DNA from: a virus
Reading direction: 5' to 3' (one strand)
DNA: 36,824 nt
Virus record (IMG/VR): IMGVR_UViG_3300021373_002090
Span: 1-36,824 of that record
The notes under the pieces were generated by a model. The model did not search any database, was not told the origin of the DNA, and saw only the letters and a program-made list of their open reading frames with translations. This document shows positions 28,522-35,937 of this stretch, one piece after another (position 1 is the stretch's first letter; each line of letters opens with the position of its first letter). The position numbers and the translations under genes are program-made.

Positions 28522-30265
28522 GGATCTGGCGGGAAGAGAAGTTGTGCAGGTTGTTGAAATTGAGCAGCCCTTTTGCTCGCTTGTTTATGGCAACAACCCA
28601 TGCACTGCGCAGGGTACGGACGACAAAAAGTGCTATAACACATACGCGACATGCCAAGATCAAGACAATTTTGCAGCGTCCACGCTGTCGCTTTATTTCA
28701 CGCGTGGCAATGTTGCGGATCAAAACATTTCGGGCGTAACGTATGCTATTCCGTCGCTTGTATCGGTCAGCACATCGCCAACCCGGATAAACCTTTCAAG
28801 CGCTAATAAATCCGCAAGCGGCCTTGGCAACAGGGCAAGCGTTAAGATCAAATTCAAGGACCATCCGCACACTGATAAGCGCGTTGATCCCTACGTTGAC
28901 GGCAGGTCGTGGGACCCATATTTGCGGGCGTCGTTTTGGTCGAAATGGTTTGCACGTAATCGCTATCGACAGAATATTACTGTCAAAGTTTACGAGGGCT
29001 ACGAGGGCGAAGCGCTAGGCGCAATGACCGTGCGGGAATATGTTTGGGACAGTTTCACAGGCCCAGACGCTGACGGCAATGTTGTCGTAACGGCCAAGGA
29101 CATTTTGGCGAAGGTTGAAGAACGCAAAGCGCTTGCGCCGGTTGCTAGTCCCGGAAAGCTTCACACAAACATAGCAAGCGGCACAAGTCATGTGGAGTGT
29201 AACAGCGCCACGGAGAGCGATTATCCGGCCACAGGCACGCTCAGAATAGGTTCTGAGTGCATGACCTACACAAGCCGCGCAAACAGCGCCAACGGGGTCA
29301 CGTTTAGCGGCCTAACGCGGGGGACAGACGGCACGACGGCGTCAAGCCACAGCGCGGGCGATACAGCGCAACAATGCCTTCGATACACGACGCAACGCAC
29401 CGATGACGTGTTGGCGGACTTGCTGGAAAATTACGCGGGCATTCCATCGACCAAGCTAGACACGGCAAACTGGGCTACAGAATATGACAGCTTTTCGCCA
29501 TCCGTCACGCTCACCGCGTTGATTACAAAGCCAACGGGCGTAAATCAGCTTGTGTCGGAAATCAGCGAGCAGTCTTCATCCTATATTTGGTGGGATGAGC
29601 GGGACGCCTTAGTCAAATTCAAGGTCATTTCAGGGCTTAACGTAGCGCCTGATATATTGACCGAGGAAAGCCACATTTTGGACGGTTCGCTTTCATTCCG
29701 CGACCTTCCCGATCAGCGTGTGTCGCAGGCTTGGGTTTATTACCTGCTTGACGACGTAACGCGGTCAATCACCGATGCGGAAAATTGGAAAGCTATTCAA
29801 ATATCTGCGGATCTAAACGCAGAGGGCGACAACGAATATGGCGAAAAGTCGGTGCGCGAAATCTTTGCACGCTGGTTGCCGTCCGATGCTTTAGCGGTGC
29901 CGCTGGCGAACAGGACGCTGACAAGATATGTCGATGTGCCGCGTGAGGCGCGGTTTAGGCTTGACGCAAAAGATCGGACTTATTGGACAGGCGACACGGT
30001 TAGGCTATCAACTGACATGGAGGTTGACGCGTTTGGCGAAAGGCGTCAGGCGACGTACACAATCATCCAAGCCGAGGAAGTTGTGCCGGGGGAGGTTGTC
30101 GAATACATGGCAATCTCTGCAACGGCATTTGGCAAGATTTACCGCATTATGGCAGCGGGGTCGGGTGACTATCCTGGCGCTGCGACTGCGGGCTATACTG
30201 ACGCATATATTGGAAACAGCGCTGGCGTTCTTAGCGACGGCGAAATTTGCGCGAGGATTACATGA
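28514..30265 (+). CDS. Tail hub / tip protein with N-terminal Cys cluster (583 residues)
   Basis: The N-terminus shows a Cys pattern CSLVYGNNPCTAQG...KCYNTYATCQDQDNF that I recall in tail-tip proteins of alphaproteobacterial phages; it could bind metal or form a knot. The rest is beta-rich with KIKFKDHPHTDKRVDPYVDGRSWDPY, LRIGSECMTYTSRANSANGVTFSGLTRGTDGT and a C-terminal domain ending GEICARIT. It likely forms the central hub below the distal tail ring. It overlaps both neighbours by a few bases. No peptidase motif is seen. Confidence 0.75.
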   Translation: MTKDLAGREVVQVVEIEQPFCSLVYGNNPCTAQGTDDKKCYNTYATCQDQDNFAASTLSLYFTRGNVADQNISGVTYAIPSLVSVSTSPTRINLSSANKSASGLGNRASVKIKFKDHPHTDKRVDPYVDGRSWDPYLRASFWSKWFARNRYRQNITVKVYEGYEGEALGAMTVREYVWDSFTGPDADGNVVVTAKDILAKVEERKALAPVASPGKLHTNIASGTSHVECNSATESDYPATGTLRIGSECMTYTSRANSANGVTFSGLTRGTDGTTASSHSAGDTAQQCLRYTTQRTDDVLADLLENYAGIPSTKLDTANWATEYDSFSPSVTLTALITKPTGVNQLVSEISEQSSSYIWWDERDALVKFKVISGLNVAPDILTEESHILDGSLSFRDLPDQRVSQAWVYYLLDDVTRSITDAENWKAIQISADLNAEGDNEYGEKSVREIFARWLPSDALAVPLANRTLTRYVDVPREARFRLDAKDRTYWTGDTVRLSTDMEVDAFGERRQATYTIIQAEEVVPGEVVEYMAISATAFGKIYRIMAAGSGDYPGAATAGYTDAYIGNSAGVLSDGEICARIT

Positions 30266-30651
30266 CGACTTACACCGCCATTGCGGACACTGAAATTGAT
30301 CAGGACAGCCCCGTCACCGAAACCCTATGGACAAAAATGCGGGACAATCCGATTGCGATTACGGAGGGCGCGAGCGGTGCGCCAAAAATTCAAACCCCTG
30401 CAATAAATGACGCTGCGGTGACTCAGGTTAAGCTAAATACCACTCTTGCATCTTATGCGGGTTCGATACCTTCTGAGGCGTCAGTAAACATTGCAACCCC
30501 GAATGCTTATTCTTTTTTCCCTAATTGGAGCAATAATGGCAACATTGAAGTCAGTTTTAGATCTGGCGGGTTGGATGCTCTAAGGCTGTTTAACGGCAAC
30601 GAAAGCGGGGCAAGGAGTTATTCCGTTAGCTGGAGGTATATCAACGCATGA
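30262..30651 (+). CDS. Short tail fibre-like protein (129 residues)
   Basis: ATG 30262 overlaps the previous stop (ATGA). The start YTAIADTEIDQDSPVTETLWTKMRDNPIAITEGASGAPKIQ is the standard attachment segment of many phage tail fibres. Here it is followed by only about 85 residues of beta-rich sequence. It may be a short fibre or a fibre stem truncated relative to relatives. The large spike candidates at 20050-23163 may supply receptor binding instead. Confidence 0.75.
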   Translation: MTTYTAIADTEIDQDSPVTETLWTKMRDNPIAITEGASGAPKIQTPAINDAAVTQVKLNTTLASYAGSIPSEASVNIATPNAYSFFPNWSNNGNIEVSFRSGGLDALRLFNGNESGARSYSVSWRYINA

Positions 30652-30881
30652 CACCTTTTTATTATTGTGCATTTGTCACTGACGGGCAGGTTGTTATGGT
30701 TGGAACAGATACTTCAAACCCGCCAGCTATTCCTATACAAGACCCAGCGCCGGATTTGATTATTTCGGGAACGGCAGAGGGAGAAAAAACAAACGCGAGC
30801 GATTTGTTTCCGTTGGCTTCATGGGATGGCGAAAACATTGCCATTGAGGGCGTAACAATTTTAACGCAGGAAACTGTTTAA
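30648..30881 (+). CDS. Hypothetical protein after the fibre (77 residues)
   Basis: ATG 30648 overlaps the previous stop. It is acidic and beta-rich with YYCAFVTDGQVVMVGTDTSNPPAIPIQDPAPD and WDGENIAIEGVTI. The position resembles that of small fibre-assembly proteins, but there is no clear family match. A late-class promoter follows. Confidence 0.6.
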   Translation: MTPFYYCAFVTDGQVVMVGTDTSNPPAIPIQDPAPDLIISGTAEGEKTNASDLFPLASWDGENIAIEGVTILTQETV

Positions 30882-30889
30882 GGGGGTCT

Positions 30890-30920
30890 TATAGAATAAA
30901 ACGGTTCTTTGTGGTAAAAG
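30890..30920 (+). promoter_or_regulatory. Late-class promoter, site E (TATAG-N20-TAAAAG), lysis region
   Basis: GGGGGTCT leads to TATAG 30890-30894, 20 bases, TAAAAG 30915-30920 preceded by TG. It begins just after the stop of the preceding gene and lies immediately upstream of the membrane/lysis cluster. Confidence 0.6.
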
Positions 30921-30953
30921 ATATAGAATATGAAAAGATTTAAAGGCTGCAAA

Positions 30954-31307
30954 ATGCTTACTAACATCTGCAAAGCAGACGACCAGAGCGGCGATTGGTA
31001 CGCATGGACGACTAACCAAGCAAGCCACGCGCTCTATTTTGGCGTTATTCCCGGCGCGCTGTTGTCGCTTGTCGGCGTTCCGTATGTTGCTGCCTTTCTA
31101 ATTGTCGCTTTGGTTTATGGTGTAGGGTGGGAACTGTTAACGCAACGTCAATCCAATTGGGGCGATGCGGTGACAGATGCTTTTTTTGTCGCTGCGGGCG
31201 CAGGATTGGGTGCGGGTTTATACGCAGGCCAGGCAGGCGACGTGCTAACGTCTGTTGCAATTATATTTGCGGTTAATACTATTGGCATATGGAGGCGGGC
31301 AAAATGA
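30954..31307 (+). CDS. Membrane protein, three predicted TM segments (117 residues)
   Basis: AAAGGC sits at 30942-30947, with ATG 30954 giving MLTNICKADDQSGDWYAWTTN; ATG 30930 would add eight residues but lies only ten bases after the promoter -10. Hydrophobic stretches at about ALYFGVIPGALLSLVGVPYVAAFLIVALVYGV, ADAFFVAAGAGLGAGLYA-like and VLTSVAIIFAVNTIGIW predict three to four spans. The location beside endolysin suggests involvement in lysis or membrane disruption, but no holin family is recognised. Confidence 0.65.
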   Translation: MLTNICKADDQSGDWYAWTTNQASHALYFGVIPGALLSLVGVPYVAAFLIVALVYGVGWELLTQRQSNWGDAVTDAFFVAAGAGLGAGLYAGQAGDVLTSVAIIFAVNTIGIWRRAK

Positions 31308-31723
31308 GCATTCCAAGCCTATATCAACAAGCGTGGTGGCCTCTTTTCTTCAACACCCTTGCGTTGTTTGTAGCGGTTGCTTTTTTCTTGGACGCTTACA
31401 CGCTAAGTTTTGCGATGTCGCCAAATGTCCACGGCAAAGCCGTTTACATGATACCGGCTGAGTTATGGGCCGCGTCGTTAATGTTGGCGCACGGTGGGTT
31501 TATGCTTGGTCTGTTATTTGAGCGAAAAGCGGGCGCTGTGATATGTTTTCTTTCGTCTCTGCTTGGTCTGTTAATTTACTGCATATTTTTTGTCATGGCT
31601 TCGGGTGCTGAGTTCGGTGGAATAGTGGTTTACTTTAGCGGCCTATTGTTTGCGCCGCTTTCACTGTTTTTTCTTTTGCAATCCTGCGAAGAACTTTGGA
31701 GTCAACACCATGTCCGAAGTTGA
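31304..31723 (+). CDS. Membrane protein, four predicted TM segments (139 residues)
   Basis: ATG 31304 overlaps the previous stop (ATGA) and follows GGAGGCGGG; an upstream ATG 31289 is less well placed. The product MSIPSLYQQAWWPLFFNTLALFVAVAFFLDAY shows TM1, followed by three more spans (LWAASLMLAHGGFMLGLLF, AVICFLSSLLGLLIYCIFFVMA, GIVVYFSGLLFAPLSLFFLL). The function is unknown. It overlaps the next gene by 14 bases. Confidence 0.65.
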   Translation: MSIPSLYQQAWWPLFFNTLALFVAVAFFLDAYTLSFAMSPNVHGKAVYMIPAELWAASLMLAHGGFMLGLLFERKAGAVICFLSSLLGLLIYCIFFVMASGAEFGGIVVYFSGLLFAPLSLFFLLQSCEELWSQHHVRS

Positions 31724-31985
31724 AAAACTTAGCGCCTTGATGGCACGATTAGAGGATGCGCTAGGCGAAGATTTCCAACATTTGGAAAATCGCGAGATTG
31801 AGGACGTTCGAGAGATTATTAAGTGGAAAGATACATTGATACGCATTGCTGAATATGAGCAAGCGCGCGGGCTAGTCTGGAAAAAAAACAAGTCCGCACT
31901 TTTGGGCGCTGTTGCGATTGTCGCTGGGCTGACTGCTCTTGGCACAAACGCAAAAGCCATTTTTCAATGGCTTGCCGCGCCTTAA
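31710..31985 (+). CDS. Single-TM protein, possible lysis accessory (91 residues)
   Basis: ATG 31710 begins MSEVEKLSALMARLEDALGED, an amphipathic cytosolic helix region, followed by IRIAEYEQARGLVWKKNK and one C-terminal membrane span SALLGAVAIVAGLTALGTNAKAIFQWL. The architecture fits a small holin or antiholin-like protein ahead of the endolysin. Identity is not proven. Confidence 0.65.
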   Translation: MSEVEKLSALMARLEDALGEDFQHLENREIEDVREIIKWKDTLIRIAEYEQARGLVWKKNKSALLGAVAIVAGLTALGTNAKAIFQWLAAP

Positions 31986-32007
31986 CGTAAACGGAAAGAA
32001 TTGATTG

Positions 32008-32781
32008 ATGCAATCAACATTTGAAGACGCTCTATCCTTAGTGCTTGTTCACGAAGGCGGCTATGTAAACCACCCACGCGACCCAGGCGGCGCAACTAAT
32101 AAAGGTATTACTTGGCGCACCTACGCAGCTTGGCGTCGATCTCGCAATCTTGAGCCGCAAAGCGTAAAACTTATCACCGACGAAGAAGTTGCCGCTATTT
32201 ACAAGCAACAGTATTGGGACGCCGTGCGGGCTGACGATTTGCCTGCGGGTCTTGATTATGCCGTATTTGACTTTGCGGTAAACAGCGGACCTGCCCGTGC
32301 GACAAAATTCTTGCAACGCATTTTAGGCGTACAAGCTGATGGGAATATTGGCGTGCTAACGCTTCGGGCGGCTAACTCACACCGCAACGTTGAGATCGTC
32401 ATCAAGCAATTGTGCGACAACAGACTTGCGTGGCTTCGCAAGCTTTCGCACTTTAACACGTTTGGTAAAGGCTGGACCCGCCGCGTTACCGAAGTCAAAG
32501 CAAAAGCCGTTGCAATGGCTCACAGCACGCTTTCAGCGCCCGTGTCAGCGCCGCAAGCCACTACGGCTGCACAAGGCAAGGCGGAGGGATTACAGACGGC
32601 CACAGCGACCGCTAAGGATGTTCTAAGCGACCCGAGGTGCCTTGCGGGTCTTATTGGTGCTAGTGCGCCGTTTGCGGGAGTCTTGAGTAACAGCTTGATT
32701 CTGCAATATGCGGCTGCGTTTATCGCTGTAGCTGTTGTCGGTTTTGTGCTTTATTTGATTTTTAAAGAACGAATCGACTAA
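32008..32781 (+). CDS. Endolysin, glycoside hydrolase family 108, with C-terminal TM anchor
   Basis: This is a 257-residue protein. The GH108 lysozyme-like domain (about 1-165) shows HEGGYVNHPRDPGGATNKGIT with catalytic Glu at about residue 16, then YWDAVRADDLPAGLDYAVFDFAVNSGPARATKFLQRILG and a C-terminal peptidoglycan-binding part. After a Ser/Ala/Thr linker, a membrane span LQYAAAFIAVAVVGFVLYLIF occurs at about 231-251, followed by KERID. Most GH108 endolysins lack such a C-terminal anchor. ATG 32008 is preferred to the adjacent TTG. The stop overlaps the holin start (TAATG). Confidence 0.9.
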   Translation: MQSTFEDALSLVLVHEGGYVNHPRDPGGATNKGITWRTYAAWRRSRNLEPQSVKLITDEEVAAIYKQQYWDAVRADDLPAGLDYAVFDFAVNSGPARATKFLQRILGVQADGNIGVLTLRAANSHRNVEIVIKQLCDNRLAWLRKLSHFNTFGKGWTRRVTEVKAKAVAMAHSTLSAPVSAPQATTAAQGKAEGLQTATATAKDVLSDPRCLAGLIGASAPFAGVLSNSLILQYAAAFIAVAVVGFVLYLIFKERID

Positions 32782-33143
32782 TGCTGGGTTTTCTTGCTAA
32801 TTTTTTCACGGGAAGCGTTCTTGATCGGGTTTTGGACACCGTTGACAAGAAATTTGAAAACGAGGCCAACCGTGACGCAATCAAAGGCGACGTTATCAAG
32901 GCGCATATGGCGTCCCGTGGGGATTGGATGCGCGCAGGCGGATTTTGGCTTCTAGTGTTGTGGTCTTTGCCTTGGCTGTTCTGGGCAGCGGCTGTCATTG
33001 TTTATTCTGTTTTCTGGTGTCAGGGTTGCGCGTATCCGCAAGAATGGACAATTGCCGCGCTGCCTGCGCCGCTTGACGAATGGGGGCAATGGATAATGCT
33101 TGCGTCAATCGGCGGATTGGGTTTATCTCAACTAAGAAAGTGA
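32781..33143 (+). CDS. Holin, 3-TM GTA type
   Basis: This 120-residue protein resembles the GTA-type 3-TM holin family: MLGFLANFFTGSVLDRVLDTVDKKFE, IKGDVIKAHMASRGDWMRAGGFWLLVLWSLPWLFWAAAVIVYSVFW, WTIAALPAPLDEWGQWIMLASIGGLGL. It makes holes or triggers membrane depolarisation to release or activate the endolysin. ATG 32781 overlaps the endolysin stop. It is the last gene of the rightward late region. Confidence 0.85.
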   Translation: MLGFLANFFTGSVLDRVLDTVDKKFENEANRDAIKGDVIKAHMASRGDWMRAGGFWLLVLWSLPWLFWAAAVIVYSVFWCQGCAYPQEWTIAALPAPLDEWGQWIMLASIGGLGLSQLRK

Positions 33144-33285
33144 GCGCAAGGGAGCCGGAACTCAGTGGGTCGCTATCGGGATTACAACCGAGCATTTTGA
33201 ATTGATCTGTCGCGGCTACGTGCGTGCGCTGTGCCAGCTTACTGAAAATCTTGGGGTCCGGCAGCTGGTATCAAGGTGCTGGGAA

Positions 33286-33310
33286 GCGCCGGATGCATTT
33301 TTTCCGGCGC
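33286..33310. other. Perfect 8-bp hairpin in the convergent intergenic region
   Basis: GCGCCGGA (33286-33293) pairs with TCCGGCGC (33303-33310) around a nine-base loop with a T-run inside it. No T-tract follows on either strand, so it is not a standard terminator, but its place between converging operons suggests it limits read-through. Bases 33144-33285 carry one open frame without an ordinary start and nothing else I can support. Confidence 0.5.
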
Positions 33311-33348
33311 ACCGCTCTTGGTCTAGTTAAGTATATAGTTTCCCTTAA

Positions 33349-33543
33349 TCATAAGGTAGACCACGACACCGACCGCGTACCCGACCGCGCACCCGACACC
33401 GACCGCGACCGCGTACCCGACCGCGACAGCGGTCGCGACCGCGACCGCGTACCCGACCGCGACCGCGACAGCGACCGCGACCGCGACCGCGACAGCGACC
33501 ACGACCACGACCACCGTGCGCCAACTGCAATTGCCGCAATCAT
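33349..33543 (-). CDS. Low-complexity repeat ORF ending the leftward operon
   Basis: On the minus strand ATG 33543 overlaps the preceding stop (ATGA). This frame reads MIAAIAVGARWSWS and then Ser-Arg repeats to a stop at 33349. Two bases out of phase, a second frame (33514 to 33323) reads Val/Ala repeats with GYAVAV units and ends VYLMIKGNYILN. The hydrophobic MIAAIAVGA start fits the Val/Ala frame far better than the Ser-Arg one, so an indel or slippage in the repeat is likely. The true product may be a small membrane protein. The function is unknown. Confidence 0.4.
   Translation of the reverse strand: MIAAIAVGARWSWSWSLSRSRSRSLSRSRSGTRSRSRPLSRSGTRSRSVSGARSGTRSVSWSTL
33361..33513. repeat. 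Hexanucleotide-based low-complexity repeat (GACCGC units)
   Basis: About 150 bases are composed mainly of GACCGC with variants GACAGC, GTACCC and GACCAC. All frames on the minus strand and one on the plus strand remain open, giving Asp-Arg, Ser-Arg, Arg-Gly or Ala-Val dipeptide arrays. Such tracts change length readily by slippage. Confidence 0.9.
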
Positions 33544-33884
33544 TTTTGCACCCGAGGCAAGGTTTTAATAGGGCAAGCGTCTACAAGCGCACCGCGACCA
33601 ACCGGAATTTTAACTTTTTCTGGATATGGTTCAACCTCAGAAAATTCGCAAGAAATCAGCGCATCAGCATAGCGCCCAGTGTCAGCAATCCATGCGGCGT
33701 CTTCCAGCCAAAGCTCGCGATCTGTGACCGCGTACAGGCGGCCAGTCACAGTATGCGTAACAGTGCGGATAAGGTAATTTTGGCCGATTTCCCAAAGGTC
33801 AATTTGAGTGTCTTGAACCGACACGCCGCCGAACTGCTTCGCAAGTTCTTTGGCTTGCCCGATTGTTAGATCGTCAATATTCAT
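33540..33884 (-). CDS. Conserved phage protein of unknown function (114 residues)
   Basis: ATG 33884 (minus) follows GAAAGGAAAGC. The sequence MNIDDLTIGQAKELAKQFGG, then EIGQNYLIRTVTHTVTGRLYAV, ELWLEDAAWIADTGRYADAL and VGRGALVDACP, matches a family I recognise from many phages, always unannotated. In my memory it is often followed by a Gly/Tyr/Ser low-complexity repeat ORF; here a GACCGC repeat ORF occupies that place. The function is unknown. Confidence 0.8.
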   Translation of the reverse strand: MNIDDLTIGQAKELAKQFGGVSVQDTQIDLWEIGQNYLIRTVTHTVTGRLYAVTDRELWLEDAAWIADTGRYADALISCEFSEVEPYPEKVKIPVGRGALVDACPIKTLPRVQK

Positions 33885-33895
33885 TTGCTTTCCTT

Positions 33896-34333
33896 TCAGT
33901 TTGTTTTGCTTTTAAACGGAACAATGAGGAGACCGTCCACGTCAGCGCATTTGTCAAAATTAATGACTAAAGGCTTGTCAATAAGCCCAATAAATTGATG
34001 CGGCGCTTTCATTTTTACAACGCAAGTTGAATGAGTGCCAATATTTTCTTCACGTTTTTTCTTTGTATCAGCGCATGCCGAAAGACAATATCCGTGATCG
34101 TTATTTCGCTTTATTGCGATTAATTGTTGATTAAAATCAAACCCAATGGAAACGCGGTCGCCGCATACCCAGCGCATAGCGCGCATTATATCTTCGTAAA
34201 AACGGATTGAAAGTTGCGCTCTATATTTGCCTTTTTTGCTGTTTGTAATGATGATCCGAATACCGTTTGCGTCATTCCGCGAACCACCATGAGACGGGTT
34301 GTGCCATTCAAAAGAAAAATTATCTTGTGTCAT
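33896..34333 (-). CDS. Hypothetical protein (145 residues)
   Basis: ATG 34333 overlaps the NinB stop and follows AAAGGCAAG; a longer ORF to 34420 extends into ninB and is rejected. The product has FSFEWHNPSHGGSRNDANGIRIII, YRAQLSIRFYEDIMRAMRW and VKMKAPHQFIGLI. It looks like a soluble alpha/beta protein. No family is recognised. Confidence 0.65.
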   Translation of the reverse strand: MTQDNFSFEWHNPSHGGSRNDANGIRIIITNSKKGKYRAQLSIRFYEDIMRAMRWVCGDRVSIGFDFNQQLIAIKRNNDHGYCLSACADTKKKREENIGTHSTCVVKMKAPHQFIGLIDKPLVINFDKCADVDGLLIVPFKSKTN

Positions 34334-34794
34334 TTTCTTGCCTTTCGTTTTGTTATGGCCTGCATCCATTCTGCAAGGCCTGGGTCTGGATCTGTTATAA
34401 TCCAATTTCGTTGCGCGCATTCAGCCTGCACGCGGTTCATAAATGCAACCATCTGGGCTTTGCTCATGTCGCGCGTAATTGGAAAGCCCCGTTGCATAAT
34501 TTCCAGCTTGGTTGGGTAGTCAATCCCCATCATTGCGCTGTCATAGAACGCGCGGAAGCTGTCATCTTCTGCGCGCAGGATCGGCACGCCATGGTGAAGC
34601 TTCCACTCCGCTTGCACTTCTTCGGCGCAAACGTCGCCGCGTTGCTTCGCGACTTCGCTTGCCCATCGCCACATCAGCGCGTTTTGTTGGTTGGTGCGGT
34701 CCACGCCTTGCACCCACGACACGGTGACAGGGTAGGCCAATTTTGCCACCCACGCTTTCGCGCCTTCTGCGCTTTGAAAAACAGCCGTTGGCAT
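34330..34794 (-). CDS. ninB: NinB-like recombination protein
   Basis: This 154-residue protein shows the NinB (lambda Orf) pattern: VTVSWVQGVDRTNQQNALMWRWASEVAKQRGD, AEEVQAEWKLHHGVPILR, and the C-terminal DMSKAQMVAFMNRVQAECAQRNWII. NinB binds single-stranded DNA and SSB and assists strand-annealing recombination. It lies directly after the Rad52-like gene with a TGATG overlap, so the two probably act together and with RusA. Confidence 0.9.
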   Translation of the reverse strand: MPTAVFQSAEGAKAWVAKLAYPVTVSWVQGVDRTNQQNALMWRWASEVAKQRGDVCAEEVQAEWKLHHGVPILRAEDDSFRAFYDSAMMGIDYPTKLEIMQRGFPITRDMSKAQMVAFMNRVQAECAQRNWIITDPDPGLAEWMQAITKRKARK

Positions 34795-35459
34795 CAGTAG
34801 TTTGTGCCGTTGCCGTCTGGTGCGCCTTCAAGCTGCGCTTTGCGATTGTTTGTGGCATCCTTCAAGTCCACAAACTGGCCATCTTTTAGCTTGCCTTTGG
34901 CGTCTTTAACTTCGTCCCAATAACCTTTAAGCGCATCCATGTCGCGCGCGGTCTTAATGCTTTTGATCAACCGACCATAAAAAGCTGCAGGGTCAAACTT
35001 TGGCTCATTATTCCCGACGTTTTCTCGGGACTTGTCATACAGGGCAAGGCCAAAAGTATTGCCATATGTGCGCAAGGCGCGCTTTAACGCATCCGTCTCT
35101 GCCTCTTTCACCGCGCTTTCGTGGTGATCTGCAATCGCGTTTGGCGACCCAATGCCGCTACCAACTGCTGCGCCTTCTTTGAAAGACTCTCCATTAACAT
35201 AAACTTTTACCGTGCATAGGTATCCGACACGGAATTGCTCGTACTCACCATCTCTGCTTTCTAGCGTTACGGTTTGCTCAGATACCTTTTCAAGGCGCGT
35301 TATTTCATATGACCATCCATCTTCCCCAAAAATTCGATTAGCCTCCGAAACTACGTGATAGCCCTCAACGTAATCGCCAAACTTGCCGCGCGGTGCTTTT
35401 TTTATGTGCTGTGGCTCAAGTTTCTGCTGTAATAGCGGTTTTGCTTCTTCCCAATGCAT
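34794..35459 (-). CDS. Rad52/Rad22-type single-strand annealing protein
   Basis: This is a 221-residue protein. Residues about 1-155 contain HIKKAPRGKFGDYVEGYHVVSEANRIFGEDGWSYEI, a beta core, and AIADHHESAVKEAETDALKRALRTYGNTFGLALYD, the signature of the Rad52 superfamily in phages. The C-terminal 60 residues are a charged helical region. It anneals complementary strands, a role useful for concatemer formation and for exchange with prophages. ATG 35459 (minus) follows GGAAAGGAAAGC. Confidence 0.9.
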   Translation of the reverse strand: MHWEEAKPLLQQKLEPQHIKKAPRGKFGDYVEGYHVVSEANRIFGEDGWSYEITRLEKVSEQTVTLESRDGEYEQFRVGYLCTVKVYVNGESFKEGAAVGSGIGSPNAIADHHESAVKEAETDALKRALRTYGNTFGLALYDKSRENVGNNEPKFDPAAFYGRLIKSIKTARDMDALKGYWDEVKDAKGKLKDGQFVDLKDATNNRKAQLEGAPDGNGTNY

Positions 35460-35487
35460 TGGCTTTCCTTTCCTTTACCCCGCCAGA

Positions 35488-35937
35488 TTACGCGGCGCGG
35501 GCCTCGTTTTCAATTACAATCTGCGCGTGATGATACAACAGCCGAGCGCGCCAGAACCGCGTAAGCGCAAAGCCTCGCACGTCGCGGTTGCAATGATCTG
35601 GAGTAAATGCGGCCCCAAAAACTTTACGCATTTGATCAAGCGCTATTTCCGCCATGTGCCGCGCTTTGACCGCCTGGCCTAAATTGTGCGGATCGTCAAA
35701 CGGCTCAAAATCGGTGCGCGTGGCAATTTCGTGCTGATAATCGGCAATTTCCAAAGCAAGATGGCTTGCGATTGGCTTTTCAGTAATGATGCGACGCACG
35801 CAATGGCAAATGTCAGTGACCCACGGTTGCCCATGTTCGACTTTGGTTTTTGTCTCGCCCTTGCCCTTGCAGTAAATGCAATCAGGTGACGCGCCAAGAT
35901 ACGGTTGTCCGGGGATCGGTTTAGCTACAATCGGCAT
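35488..35937 (-). CDS. Zinc-binding hypothetical protein (149 residues)
   Basis: ATG 35937 (minus) overlaps the stop of the preceding gene. The N-terminus has GQPYLGASPDCIYCKGKGETKTK and ICHCVRR, giving CxxC...CxC, a likely zinc-binding knuckle of DnaJ-like spacing. The remainder is helical and His-rich, with RHMAEIALDQMRK. Its neighbour is the Rad52-like gene, so a nucleic-acid role is possible. Confidence 0.65.
   Translation of the reverse strand: MPIVAKPIPGQPYLGASPDCIYCKGKGETKTKVEHGQPWVTDICHCVRRIITEKPIASHLALEIADYQHEIATRTDFEPFDDPHNLGQAVKARHMAEIALDQMRKVFGAAFTPDHCNRDVRGFALTRFWRARLLYHHAQIVIENEARAA

Noticed and set aside
33144-33285. tRNA or small RNA in the convergent intergenic region
   Set aside because: I could not fold a cloverleaf or find T-loop and acceptor pairing by eye.
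33134-33330. Open plus-strand frame after the holin with protein-like text (WVAIGITTEHFELICRG)
   Set aside because: There is no ATG and no ribosome binding site; only TTG or late GTG starts are available and it ends in the hairpin region. It could be a gene remnant, but I cannot support a CDS.
33224-33568. Plus-strand Asp-Arg repeat ORF
   Set aside because: It runs into the repeat from a GTG without a ribosome binding site and faces the leftward operon; the minus-strand frame is coupled to the upstream gene.
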